Positions 22,182 to 32,378 of a stretch of DNA of 64,000 nucleotides are shown piece by piece. The stretch comes from Dendrocalamus latiflorus (lineage: Eukaryota > Streptophyta > Magnoliopsida > Poales > Poaceae). A program made the position numbers and the translations under genes. The stretch's first letter is position 1; each line of letters begins with the position of its first letter. Where the stretch lies: NCBI GenBank assembly GCA_017311315.1, contig CM029609.1, forward strand, positions 40,236,744 through 40,300,743. Reading direction: 5' to 3'. The notes beneath the pieces are model-generated. The model did not search any database, had not been told where the DNA came from, and worked only from the letters and a program-made list of their open reading frames with translations.

Positions 22182-23292
22182 ATGTATGCCGCGAGCCGTG
22201 TGAGTGAAGAGTACATTAATGGTGTTTCTGCTTTTATAAGAGACGCCGAGGAGGATATGTTGAATAAGGGGGTGGAATATATGTGCTGTCCATGCACTGA
22301 CTGCGAGAATTTGAAGATGTTTAAGAACCGAGGGCAAATTGAAGCGCACTTGATTCGGAGGGGTTTCAGAAAGGATTATACGTGTTGGACCAGTCATGGA
22401 GAAGTGAATGATCATATGCCGCCGGATGACATCGCCGGTGAAGTGAATGATATGCCCCCGGATGACATCGCAGGTGAAGTGAATGACATGCCGCCGGCGG
22501 ATGTCGATTGTGGCTCGGATTCGGATAGGTTGCACGATGATAATCTGGATCAGATGCTTCGCGATGTAGAAGAGAACTATGATGAGAGAGAGTATGTTAA
22601 ATTCCGTGGCTTGATGGAGGACTCAGAGAAACCTTTGTACACGGGCTGCAAGTACACGAGGTTGTCGGGCGTGCTTGAACTGTTGAAATTGAAGGCAAGC
22701 AACGGTTGGTCCGACAAGAGTTTCACGGCGCTGCTAGGTCTTTTAGCGGACATGCTTCCGGAGGGAAATGAGTTGCCTAAAACCACGTATAAAGCCAAGA
22801 AAGTTCTTTGTCCGTTGGGAATGGAAGTAGAAAGAATACATGCATGCTCGAACGACTGTATCCTCTACCGTAAAGAGTATGCAAACATGCATGTATGTCC
22901 GGTGTGCAACACATCCCGATACAAACGTAACAATCAATCAGATGATGGCGAGGGAACAGAGGCGAAGAAAGGTTGACAAGTACGGTGTCACGACCGTGGA
23001 CCTCCAACGTGTCGGGTACAAAGATGAACCATTCGTACTCGCCAATCAAGTTGTTCAAGTTTTCTATGTAACCGACCCGGCAAATAAGAAACGCCATGTA
23101 GTTCTTCATGGAAAAAGGAGAATTGTCGGAGTGGAGAATGTAGTGGACGAGGAGGAATACAATCAATTTGACGAGTTACCTCCTTTTGGAAATGGCATAA
23201 GGGTCGACGATGAACAACGTGACGAAACTAGTTACGTACGCATTGATCATGATGAAGGGCTAATTTTTAAAGGAAATAAGCAAGTACAATAA
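22182..23292 (+). pseudogene. TNP2-type CACTA transposase, internally deleted (N-terminus joined to DUF4216 tail)
   Basis: The first open frame (22182-22976, 264 residues) starts MYAASRVSEEYINGV and contains the cysteine-rich transposase-associated domain (YMCCPCTDCENLKMF, HLIRRGFRKDYTCWTSHGE). A repeated acidic segment (PPDDIAGEVND, three copies) and the beginning of the TNP2 region (LASNGW-like, KTTYKAKKVLCPLGM, CPVCNTSRYK) follow. At about 22945 the sequence jumps to another frame, which reads a DUF4216-like C-terminal piece (KYGVTTVDLQRVGYKDEPF to IDHDEGLIFK) ending at 23292. The whole catalytic middle is missing and the junction is out of frame. Full TNP2 proteins are several times longer. 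It cannot encode an active transposase. Confidence 0.88.
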
Positions 23293-23585
23293 GAATGTAT
23301 ATGTGAAAATGTGTGATGTAGTCAATTTTGAGATGTATATGTGGAAATGTGTGATGTAGTCAATTTTGAGATGTATATGTGAAAATGTGTGATGTAGTCA
23401 ATTTTGAGATGTATATGTGGAAATGTGTGATGTAGTCAATTTTGAGATGTATATGTGAAAATGTGTGATGTAGTCAATTTTGAGATGTATATGTGAAAAT
23501 GTGTGATGTAGTCAATTTTGAGATGTATATGTGAAAATGTGTGATGTAGTCAATTTTGAGATGTATATGTGAAAATGTGTGATGT
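23293..23585. repeat. 38-bp minisatellite, nearly eight copies
   Basis: The unit is GATGTATATGTGAAAATGTG followed by TGATGTAGTCAATTTTGA, with G/A variation at one site. It starts one base after the DUF4216 stop codon and occupies the presumed 3' untranslated region. Confidence 0.95.
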
Positions 23586-23727
23586 ATTTGAGAATGACAA
23601 AATGTATCAAGAAATACACTGTGTGAATGCAGCTGGTTGGTGTTGTATATGAATGCAGCTGTTTGGTAGTTGATATGAATGCAGCTGTGTAGTTATTGGT
23701 GGTCTTAATTGCAACAGCCGGCAAAGG

Positions 23728-23812
23728 CTTATCACAGACGGTTCTAAATTTTGAACCGTCTGTGATAACATATCACAGACGGTTCTAAGTTTAGAACCGT
23801 CTGTGATAATCT
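23728..23812. repeat. Internal CACTA motif array (two inverted pairs)
   Basis: Two TATCACAGACGGTTCTAA/TTAGAACCGTCTGTGATA hairpin pairs lie between the transposase remnant and the protease gene block, in the middle of the element. Confidence 0.92.
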
Positions 23813-23843
23813 TCCTACATATACCCTCTCGCTAGGGTTTTCC

Positions 23844-24215
23844 GTGTGCACTGCAGTTATTCGATTAGATCTAAATCCCGAGCCTGTCGTCGCCGCCGCC
23901 TCCCCGAGCCCTCGCCGGCTGCCTCCCCCAGCCCTCGACGGCAACCTCCCCGGACGAAGACGTCGCCGCAGCCTCCTCCTCCTCCGTCGCCGCCTCCCCG
24001 AGCCCGTCGCCTCCTCCTCCGTCGCCGCCTCCCCGAGCCCATCGCCTCCTCCTCCTCCGTCGCCGCCGCCTCCTCCTGCGTCGCTGCCTCCTCCTCCTCC
24101 GTCGCCTCCCCGAGCCCGTCGCCTCCTCCTCCTCCGTCGTCGTCGCCGCCTACTCCTCCTCCTCCTCCGTCGCTGCCGCCTCCTCCTGCGTCCCTAAGGT
24201 CACCAAAACCGTAAG
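23844..24215 (+). repeat. TCCTCCTCCGTCGCCGCC tandem tract
   Basis: An imperfect repeat of about 36 bp built from TCCTCCTCC, GTCGCCGCC and CCCCGAGCCCGTCGCC. Two overlapping open frames of proline/serine/arginine result from the repeat and are not considered genes. It probably forms the leader of the gene block that follows, as it comes right after a motif array and a GCTAGGGTTTTCCG start-like segment. Confidence 0.7.
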
Positions 24216-24804
24216 GTCATCAAATCCCTCCCCGAGCTTCATGCTTACTGTTAGTGTTTAGGGTTGATGCTTGATGCTTCATACTGTTATGGTTAGTTGC
24301 TTAGTACATATTTAGGTTGATGCTTCATGCTTACTGTTAGTGTTTAGGGTTGATGCTTCATGCTTACTGTTAGTGTTTAGGGTTGATGCTTGGTACATAT
24401 TACATTGGTACATTGTTTACTGCAGTAGCTTAATTAGTTTGCTATTTGGTACATATTACATTGTTACATTGTTTACTGCAGTAGCTTAATTAGTTTGCTA
24501 TTTGGTACATACTACATTGGTACATTGTTTACTGCAGTTGCTTAGTTTACATTGGTACATATTGCTTGTTGTGTTAGTATATAGTATATAGTATATAGTA
24601 TATTGTATATAGTATATAGTACATAGTATATAGTTTGAAATTATTTGGGTCCCCCTTCCCTCTACTCCTCTCCTCCCTTCTCCCCCTTCCCTCTACTCCT
24701 CTCCTGATCTCTTTCTAGTGTATCTGGATAAAGAAATCTTGCGATTATTGCAAAAGATACATTGACCATTTGGGTGGAAAGAAATACATTGTGTCGTCAG
24801 GCTC
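24216..24804. other. Repetitive leader or intron region of the protease gene block
   Basis: Contains three copies of a TTAGTGTTTAGGGTTGATGC repeat (about 24240-24390), 2.5 copies of a roughly 56-bp TTTACTGCAGTAGCTTAATT repeat (24400-24540), a TATAG/TATATAGTA microsatellite (24575-24635) and a pyrimidine tract (24650-24715). No coding exon is evident. Confidence 0.55.
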
Positions 24805-26614
24805 ATGACTGCCAATTTGAAGCATAGTGTAGCATCCGAGGCACATCCAAGGCCTGCAGCTGTGGACGACATCCTGGTAATAATTATTACCTCTCGAATG
24901 CTTGCTCCATTGGTAGGCCTATTCGAGTAGCTAATTTTGTATCGTTATGTAGGAGCCTACGACATGCAGGCTCCAAGTGAGATATGGCTCCATTCCCTTG
25001 TACGCTGCTTGGGGCCAGGCATATTCGTCTAGTATCGGGGCCATGGTGCACGGTCAAGCCTTAGCGCCAGGCTTCGCAAAAGTTAATGTGGATGGTGTGT
25101 ATGCCAATTTTGAGGTGGTCCCGCTACCGAAGCCCCCCAACGACGAGATCGTGAATCTAGGACAGGCCATTGGAACATTCATCCAGTGGCCCAAAACCGA
25201 CATCTCCCTGGAGGCTTCTTCACCGATGGCAGGACCAGAAGTGCAGTGCGAACCACAGCAACTTGCACTGGTGCCATCTCCACACGGGCAGTGCGAACCA
25301 CAGCTACCTGCACCGGTGCTATCTCCACGGGTGCTATTCTCGCCAGAGCAACTTGCACCGTCTATACCATTACAGTCGACTAGCATAAAGTCGACCCACA
25401 ATGGAGGCAGTGGCCAGGGCAAATCAAAGACGAAGGATGATGACGATTTCCCGTCCATGCCATTGGCCCGCAAATTCGTGCTAGCTCAGCCGATGGTAGT
25501 CCAGGAAGAGCTCCAAAAACTAGGACTTGGTTGCCAAAGATTCCACCTTTGGTATATGGAAGAGTCCAATAACCAGCGGCAGAACGACGCTCAGGTATAA
25601 CTGTCAAATTCAAGCCGGAACATTTCTTGCACGAAGTTCAGGAATGTGTCTTCGCGGTGACCTTTGACGATATATTTGACCTTTTCACGCTCAACGCTCT
25701 CGACGCCTCACTCGTTCGATGCTGGACGCTGTAAGTCTGCACAATCACAGTCTCTGTTCACGTAATACCGATATATGTCACAATTTGTTGCTTTCCTATG
25801 TTATATATAGATTCATGCTGATCGAAGCTAGATCATTGAAATCACAAATTGGTTTCCTGGACCCACGCTTGGTCGCCATTGATACCATCATCGAGAATGC
25901 ATCCTTCGTCGAGGACTATATTACAAAAGCACTGCTGGCTCACCAAGATAAGGAATTTGTTCTTATGCCATACAATGAGCAGTTCCATTGGATTTTAATT
26001 GTAATTATACCAAAATGGAACAAGGCTATATACCTTGATTCTCTAAGTAAGAACAAATCCAAGTACACAGCTATCGCCCGAATACTCGATAGGTACGTAC
26101 ATTGTACATTGTACTCTTTCTTTCCTTCCGAATAACTAATCTAACTTTTTCGAATAACGAAGGTCGTTCGCCACATACGTTCAACAAACACGTGACTCGA
26201 CGACAGGGGCCAAGGCCTTGAAACATGATCGCAAGTTTCGGGTATTCGCTAGCTACACATTAATTAATCATATACAACACATAGTAGTAATGCCACTTGA
26301 TTTAACACATTATATTTTTTGCAATGCCACCAGCAGGAGCCGGGCAACACATGTGGATACTACGTGTGCCACCATATGAGACTACTCCTCGATTCCACCA
26401 AGATCACTGATTCTAAGGTTTGTCAATCTTCCCACATTTGTTTCATACATGTCAGTTTTATATATGCGCGCGTTGATATTCCTATCGACAGGGTGCGTCC
26501 ATCTCTACATCTGCATTGACACAGCCGGATTTTGCAAAAATTCGAGGAGAGCTCATTTGGTTTTTGTGGTCAAAAGTCGTAAGATCAGATGGAGAGTTCC
26601 ACTGCCCAGAATGA
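24805..26614 (+). pseudogene. CACTA-borne Ulp1-like (C48) cysteine protease gene, frameshifted
   Basis: Six exons can be modelled with GT-AG introns: 24805-24876, 24953-25730, 25811-26092, 26163-26242, 26334-26417 and 26525-26614. The N-terminal part carries a CACTA-associated region (MVHGQALAPGFAKVNVDGV, LGQAIGTFIQWPK) and a proline-rich linker with GQCEPQ repeats. The C-terminal part is a Ulp1/SUMO-protease-like domain with the catalytic His in NEQFHWILIV, Asp in YLDSL, Gln in QQEPGN and Cys in NTCGYYVC. Such proteases often ride in grass CACTA and MULE elements; their role there is not known. The one clear defect is an extra TA in exon 2 near 25598. Without it the frame would run from AQV into TVKFKPEHF; with it a stop follows AQV. 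Otherwise the gene looks intact, so the break may be recent or bypassed by splicing. Confidence 0.8.
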
Positions 26615-26927
26615 TTTTTTATTGTAATTCTAAGTGCAAATACAGTGTAGATCTTTTACAATTGTGTATTTGTTAATGGATATTTTATTTCAACTCAATG
26701 AATTGATTTGCGAAATGGATGCTTTATGTTTGTGAAATGCAGTGCGTTGTCAATTGGATGTTTTATGTCTGTGAAATGAATTGAGATGTGAAATGTATCT
26801 GAAATCAAATGAGATGTGTGAATTGTATATGTTTATGTCTGTGATTATCTGCTTGTTTCAGAGGGCATGCCTAGCATTTCCTGAGGCTAGCTATAAACAG
26901 AAATAGATTCTGCTGGGGGGAGGAGTA
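26615..26927. other. 3' flank of the protease gene, degenerate repeats
   Basis: Loose repeats of TTTATGTCTGTGAAATG and AAATGAGATGTGTGAATTGT occur here, similar in wording to the 38-bp minisatellite after the transposase gene. No coding sequence. Confidence 0.5.
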
Positions 26928-27160
26928 TCACAGACGGTTTTTCATTAAAAACCGTCTGTGATTATCCGATATCACAGACGGTTTTTAGTACAAAACCGTC
27001 TGTGATATCGGATAATCACAGACGGTTTTTAATGAAAAACCGTCTGTGATATCGCATAATCACAGACGGTTCAAAAACCGTCTGTGATAACTTGGATTAT
27101 CACTGACCCATAATTTCAGACGGTTCAGAAAACCGTCTGTGATGATGTTTCTGAACCGTC
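26928..27160. repeat. Right subterminal array of the CACTA element
   Basis: About five inverted pairs of TATCACAGACGGTTTTT / AAAAACCGTCTGTGAT run up to the terminal repeat at 27185. Confidence 0.92.
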
Positions 27161-30100
27161 TATAATGTGGTTTTCTGTAGTAGTGAGCGCAGCAGCAGGA
27201 GCCGTCCCCTCTCTTCGTTCTCGCGCGAGAGGCGCATTCCCGAGCCCTTCTCCGTGGCCACCGCATTACTGTGCCTATAAAGCCTAGCAACCACTGTAGA
27301 AGGCTTCACACCACCCCCATACACCTCTCAAAGCCGTCAATTTCAGCCGAGCTTCACCGGATCGCCGCCGATTGCTTCCCCTGGTCCTGGTAAACCCTAA
27401 ATCCAATCCTTCGATTTCGTCAATAATATTTCAATTCCTTGCAATGCTATAGTCTCTGGGGTATACTGGTTTCAGTGACATGCCCAATTGAACAGTAGCA
27501 TTAGCCTAGTAGGCCGGCAGTGAAAGTCACCGCCGGTCCAAAAGGACCTCACCGTGGCTGGCATGCCTGAGCTAATCCTGAGCTTCACCATCACTTCCAG
27601 TGTAATCCTTAGGCTCCATAGATGGCGAAAACCCAACTGAATTTACCTAAACTCCACCGGAGTTCCCTAGCGCCGCCATGAGGGCCGCCATCTTCACTAC
27701 TGCCGCTAGCCACTATTTTTTTGTCCATTCACTCTCCAAACCACTAAAATGGGTTCCCAAGCTTAAACCGCTCCTTGGTACCCACCCATCCCTTCAGAGA
27801 AACACCAACGATGTCGCTTCGCCCCGAGCTGCCGCTCCTCTGTTTCCACCGGAGAGAGACAGCCGGAGGTAGGAGATAAATAGGGATGGAGCGACGTGGT
27901 CGCATCTGGACCCTCCGTGCCATTGCCGCTTGTTCATCCGGGCCGCTCACGCGCTGCGAATCCGAGCCGTTCGCGCAGAAGGCGTGTCGCCCATCTGCCG
28001 GCTATCCGCGCGCGCATGGGCCATCGCCCGCCGGCCCAAATGGCCGCGTGAGCGCGGGGTGAGGCCGTCGGCCTCACGGCGTGGTTGGGCTGAGCCCACC
28101 ACTGTTCATCCGACCAGGCCGCACTGTTCATCAGACCGGCCCGTTACTGTTCATCCGGTTTTAGAAAAATCCTAGAAAAATCCACAAATCCCAAAAATAC
28201 CAAAATACACCATTGTGACCAGTTAAATGTCCTAGATTTAAATCTGGCATCCATTTTTCCAAATTCAAATTTTATATATATTTAAATTTATCCTTTTTGT
28301 CAAATTCAATTCGCATAAATTCAAATTCCACCGTTCCACCTAATTCAAATCTTATAAATTTAAATTCCTCCGTGACATCAAGCTAAATCTTGATAAAACC
28401 AAATTCATCCAATTCAAAGATCAACCATCCATTTTTAAATATCTATCTTCTATCCCCCAAAAATTGATCTAACACACGTACTACCTATTGATCTTCCTAA
28501 ACCTATCTAATTCCATTCTAGCCCTGTTGGCCACCCAAGTATCGTTGAACCTCGACCTCCCAACCTAACCCTTTTTATTTTTATACTCTTTCTTATTTTG
28601 TAATTGCATTTTGTTCCCAGCTTGCATCCAGCAAAGCAGGGATCTATTGGATTTCGTTTTCTACGCTAGTAACGGGACCAAGCGAATTGGTCAACGGAAG
28701 GACAGCAAAGGCATTTGAAGCTATTCAAGAAGATCAAGAACAACAAAAAGAAGGCAAGTCATATGTTTTTGATCATATTGAATCCCATGAAATTTACATT
28801 ATTTAATGTATTTTCATTATTGATAGTTGCGAACTGATATTTGCGTAAAATAAAATGTTTAGAATGACAAGCTATTTAGATAAATCCTACCACTGAAAAA
28901 GCCCTATTTATATTGATGGCCATATTCACCTTGACAACCTTAGTAATTATTGAAATATTGTACAACTATTCATACATCATCTCATTCAACAGTTTACACT
29001 ACTAAGTGACTCTGGCCGTTGGCCATTAGGTTTGCAAAACCCGGAGAGGGTAGGGTGGTATGGGACGCCGTACCCTAGGCCGGTAATGTTGGTGTGCTGG
29101 GTGGGGTAAAGGTGTTGCGCGAAACCGTGCGACGTATTTCGCCCATCGCTTTACCCTTCAACATGTACACTATTAAGGTTTGAACCGTGGGCTAGTAGAT
29201 TTGGAAAAACCCGATCTAGAGTGAGCGTGCCCTAGAGCGGAGGTGCCGGTGTGCACAGTTGGGGTAAGGGTGTTGTGGGAGACCGCGAGACGGCCTTCGC
29301 CCACCACTTTACCAGGGGATGGTGGCTGGTTGGTTTGGTGGTGTTGAGTGCTGTTGAGCACAGTGGAAGTTTGTGGTTGAGTGCCTCAGGTGAAAAATAT
29401 AAGGACAAGAACCTTGTGCCAAGTAACAGACATAGTGACCGCTCAAACCACAGGAGTTGACTTGTCAACACTGGTTTAGTAGCTGCTCAATTCGATTGAA
29501 ACTCTACAGGATGAGATGACAGGATGCCGGGGAGTTAGGTATGCCGCTGGGTACCTAACAACGGTAGTAGACACTTAAAACGGCAGGGAGAAGTTTTTGT
29601 TTATTTTTGGCCGTGACTGAGTGATGCTACCGGGTAGAGCCTATATAGAGAATTGAGCAGTGAAACGACCTGGCTTTCTTAACTCAGTCATGAGGGTTAA
29701 GGAATCGTGTGGGTAAAGTTGAGCAACTCTACAGAGTGAAATAAATGGTATTCGAATACGCCGTGCTTCCGGTTAATGAGGCTGTGTTAATTGGGTGATT
29801 CCAACAACGAGGCATAAGTAGAGTTTCTGATGTTGTTAATTTGAGTAATGATGAGATTTTATCTGATAACAGAAAACCCCCTGATCTTAAGGAGCAATGG
29901 TTTTAAAATTTTATTTGTTTGCAAATAAAACTGCATCCACCCACTGTAATAAAACCAATATATTTCCCCCTTGGTTGTTCCTTGCAAGTAGATATATAGT
30001 ATTTCCACATGTGATTTGCTGAGTACGGGGTTGGAGTACTCAAGCTTGCATAATTTTTCCCCCAACAGATACCAGAAGAAAAGAAAGCAAATCAAGATTT

Positions 30101-30363
30101 CGTGTTAGGGTTACGACTGCACTCAAGTGTTCCTGTGGAGTTTTCTTCGGCTCTTCGTATGTAAGTTAAGTTTTGGGTTTAGACGCCCGTATTGTTATTA
30201 AAATTGGCCATTAGGTCTTATTTCAATCAAATTAACTTCTTTTAACTGTTCGTGAGCAGGCATGATACACTGTTAAGCCGCAACAGAACTCCTGGGCTGT
30301 TGCGGGCCGTTCGACGTCCCTGTTCCCAAAAGTCGGGGGTGTTACAGTTACTGTCACGTCTTT

Positions 30364-30808
30364 TTATCATAACAACTGCCGATGTGCCGGTGTGATTATA
30401 CGCGAACAAGTTCACCGGCGGGATCGGGCCGGACGTAACCGCCGTTAGCATGCTGCAGCTCGACCTGGCCATGAACAAGCTCACCGGACCGATACCGGAC
30501 ATAATCGGTAACACGAAGAACTTGACTTTGCTGTACTTGTACTACAACAACATCACCTGCGGGCAGATTCCACAGAGCGTTGGGCAGCTCCCGGAACTCT
30601 ACGACGTCCGGCTGTTCAATAACAGGCTCTCCGGTCCCCTCCCACCGGAGCTCGGGAAGCACTCTCCACTCGGCAACCTTGAAGTGTCCAACAACCTCCT
30701 CTCCGGCGAGCTCCCGGAGGCCCTCTGCTTCAACAAGAAGCTCTTCGACCTCGTGGTGTTCAACAACAGCTTCTTGTTATCATAACAACTCCCGATGTGC
30801 CGGTGTGA
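30364..30808. repeat. 32-bp direct repeats flanking an LRR fragment
   Basis: The copies are 30364-30395 and 30777-30808, starting TTATCATAACAACT and ending CCGATGTGCCGGTGTGA, with one mismatch. The last part belongs to the RING-H2 CPMCRC codons. They bracket exactly the 381 bp that derive from an LRR-kinase gene. Confidence 0.9.
30396..30776 (+). pseudogene. Captured fragment of an LRR receptor-like kinase ectodomain
   Basis: Translates to about 125 residues of consecutive 24-residue leucine-rich repeats: NKFTGGIGPDV, LDLAMNKLTGPIPDIIGN, LYLYYNNITCGQIPQSVG, VRLFNNRLSGPLPPELG and LEVSNNLLSGELPEAL. The NxLxGxIPxxxG consensus is that of plant extracellular LRRs; LRR-XI kinases are a reasonable guess for the source. 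There is no signal peptide, membrane segment or kinase domain, so it is a fragment. It sits between two 32-bp direct repeats inside a RING-H2 remnant. The open frame from 30450 would run to 30785 without a stop but has no sign of its own promoter. Confidence 0.85.
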
Positions 30809-30893
30809 CCTCTCGCCGCGAAGGAAAGTTACTGCCAAAGCTGCGGCGGTAGAGGCGGAACCGCCGGCTGACGATGCCTCGCCACCAGTGTAG
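30785..30893 (+). pseudogene. RING-H2 C-terminal remnant (third paralogue)
   Basis: From CCGATGTGCCGGTGTGACC the sequence reads PMCRCDLSPRRKVTAKAAAV and on to DDASPPV followed by TAG, clearly the end of a RING-H2 gene of the local family (the intact copies end EALPPV). The 3' flank also matches (GGGCTGGGCTAGAAATGACA, compare CCTTGGCCTAGAAATGATA). Everything upstream of the last CxxC is gone, replaced by the LRR fragment and further left by the solo LTR. In the host chromosome it lies immediately downstream of RING-H2 gene 1. Confidence 0.88.
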
Positions 30894-31286
30894 TCTTGTT
30901 GAGAGAGTATTTTGGGCTGGGCTAGAAATGACATTTTTCTGCATAATTGCAGGTCATGGTGGAGGTAGGAACGGCAGTCTTTTTTGCAATGTAAATTTGT
31001 ATATGTAATAATTGTATTCAAATAGAATATACCTATATATTTACAAATAACTGGTGATATTCAAAGTATCTCATTCACTTTGGAGGTCTAAAAGATCTCA
31101 TAATAATCCGTAAATTAGAAGAAAAAACAAGCTTACTAGAAATTCTAACATTAATCGTGAGAAAAAGAGAAGACTTAAACTAGATATTTTGGTGAGGCTA
31201 AATTATAACTGTATAAGTTAATTATGTATAGATTTATATTTATTACAATTGTATAACTAATACAACTATATTTTTAAAGGGGGATT
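30894..31286. other. Non-coding 3' flank of the RING-H2 remnant
   Basis: A/T-rich, no gene seen. Confidence 0.4.
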
Positions 31287-31429
31287 TGCTCATGTGCCCC
31301 AAAGTTTAATGGCGTTTGCTCATTTGTCCCATGATGTCTCATTGACATATGGGCCCTGGACCCGCATGTCAGTGAGACATCATGGGGCAAATGAGCAAAC
31401 GTCATTAAACTTTGGGGCAAAGGAGCAAT
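31287..31429. repeat. Near-perfect fold-back element, about 143 bp
   Basis: The left arm reads GCTCATGTGCCCCAAAGTTT, AATGGCGTTTGCTCATTTGT, CCCATGATGTCTCA; the right arm is its reverse complement with few mismatches, separated by about 15 bp centred on GGGCCCTGGACCC. A transcript would form a hairpin of about 60 bp. It is most likely a small MITE; a small-RNA precursor is possible. Confidence 0.85.
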
Positions 31430-32264
31430 TTTTCCATTTTTAAAAGGCAGTAGAATTATATAGCTAATAAAATATGTTGCAATATATCTGGACGCGCAAT
31501 TGCAACAAAAATTCCGCTATTTACGTGAAAACGCTAAAACGTGGATGTCCATGAGTTTTGAGTTTGGTATCCAGGTGACGCGTCGGCAAGCCGTTGGATC
31601 TCTATCCCAGCACACCTCCATCATTGGGTTCATTTTTTCCTTTTTTCCGAAGGCTGTGTGGGGATGGAATTGGGATGGGAAATAAAACGAAGAGAGGGGT
31701 GGGCTTGCTGGTGGCGTGGCCAATGTTTCTTCTCCCTTCTCTTCTAGTCTTCTGCACCAGCTGGCTTGGTTTTAATTGTTTATTGTGCTGTGAATTCTTG
31801 AAGTGTTTTACTATCCCTTTAAACAGTGTGAACTGTATAGATATTATCTTGGCTGATTGGCTGGTTCCAAGGTGATAGTCTAACTAGAGGGTTCGGTCCT
31901 TAATATTAGTTTGACCATTTTATTTAATATTATTAATATTAATTATGTCGATTAAATTAGTTAGAAAAATGCGAAACGTTACAGCACGTACGTCGAGCAA
32001 ACGAACAACATCCCGTGCCAATTCTGTAGCTGGCGTCTGGACGCCACGGAGTGATCGAGCACGTAAAGGCAAGCGCCGTAATTATCAATCCCGCCGTGTG
32101 GTTGTAATGTAGGAAATCATTACTCCGTTAATTATCCATTCAGTTTAAGGTAATGCCTGTGTCACTACAACGGAATCAAAGCATGAAAGTTTGTTAATTA
32201 ATTACTCGTTGCAGCAGTGAGACGCTAAAGCTGAACCTTGTACCAAACCTCTGATGAGGCGAAC

Positions 32265-32272
32265 ACTATTTA
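32265..32272 (+). promoter_or_regulatory. TATA-like box of RING-H2 gene 2
   Basis: CTATTTAT in the same context as in gene 1 (GGCGAACACTATTTATTGTC), about 107 bp upstream of the start codon. Confidence 0.5.
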
Positions 32273-32378
32273 TTGTCGCGAAAGCCTTCGAACCTGGCAA
32301 CATTGCATACTACTAATCAAGTTAACTAGAAGCAAGCACGAGCCTTACTTAGTACACACTAGCCTCTAGTGACTCATC

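Larger units (their letters stand above)
20445..27185 (+). mobile_element. CACTA (En/Spm) transposon, 6.7 kb, TSD AGC
   Basis: Termini are CACTACTACAGAAAGAC on the left and the reverse complement of CACTACTACAGAAAACC on the right, flanked by AGC on both sides (20442-20444, 27186-27188). Inside are four arrays of paired inverted ATCACAGACGGTT motifs that separate three gene blocks: a minus-strand helical ORF, a collapsed TNP2/DUF4216 transposase gene and a Ulp1-like protease gene. The transposase is internally deleted, so the element is probably non-autonomous today. It is nested in the solo LTR at 20001-30346. Confidence 0.93.
20001..30346 (+). mobile_element. Solo LTR (TSD GTTAC), interrupted by a CACTA element
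   Basis: The left end reads TGAAACACCCCGAAAATTTC and the right end GTCGGGGGTGTTACA, nearly inverted termini of an LTR. Perfect GTTAC duplications flank it (19996-20000 and 30347-30351). Without the CACTA insertion at 20445-27185 it is about 3.6 kb. The right part (27186-30346) holds no gene but shows LTR features shared with the other long LTRs here, for example AACTCTACAGAGTG followed by ATTCGAATACGCCGTG near 29730. No internal region is present, so it is a solo LTR, presumably from recombination between two LTRs. It inserted 83 bp past the stop codon of RING-H2 gene 1. Confidence 0.88.

Noticed and set aside
23844..24214. Two overlapping proline/serine/arginine frames of about 120 codons
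   Set aside because: They arise from a TCCTCC/GTCGCC tandem tract that is open in more than one frame.
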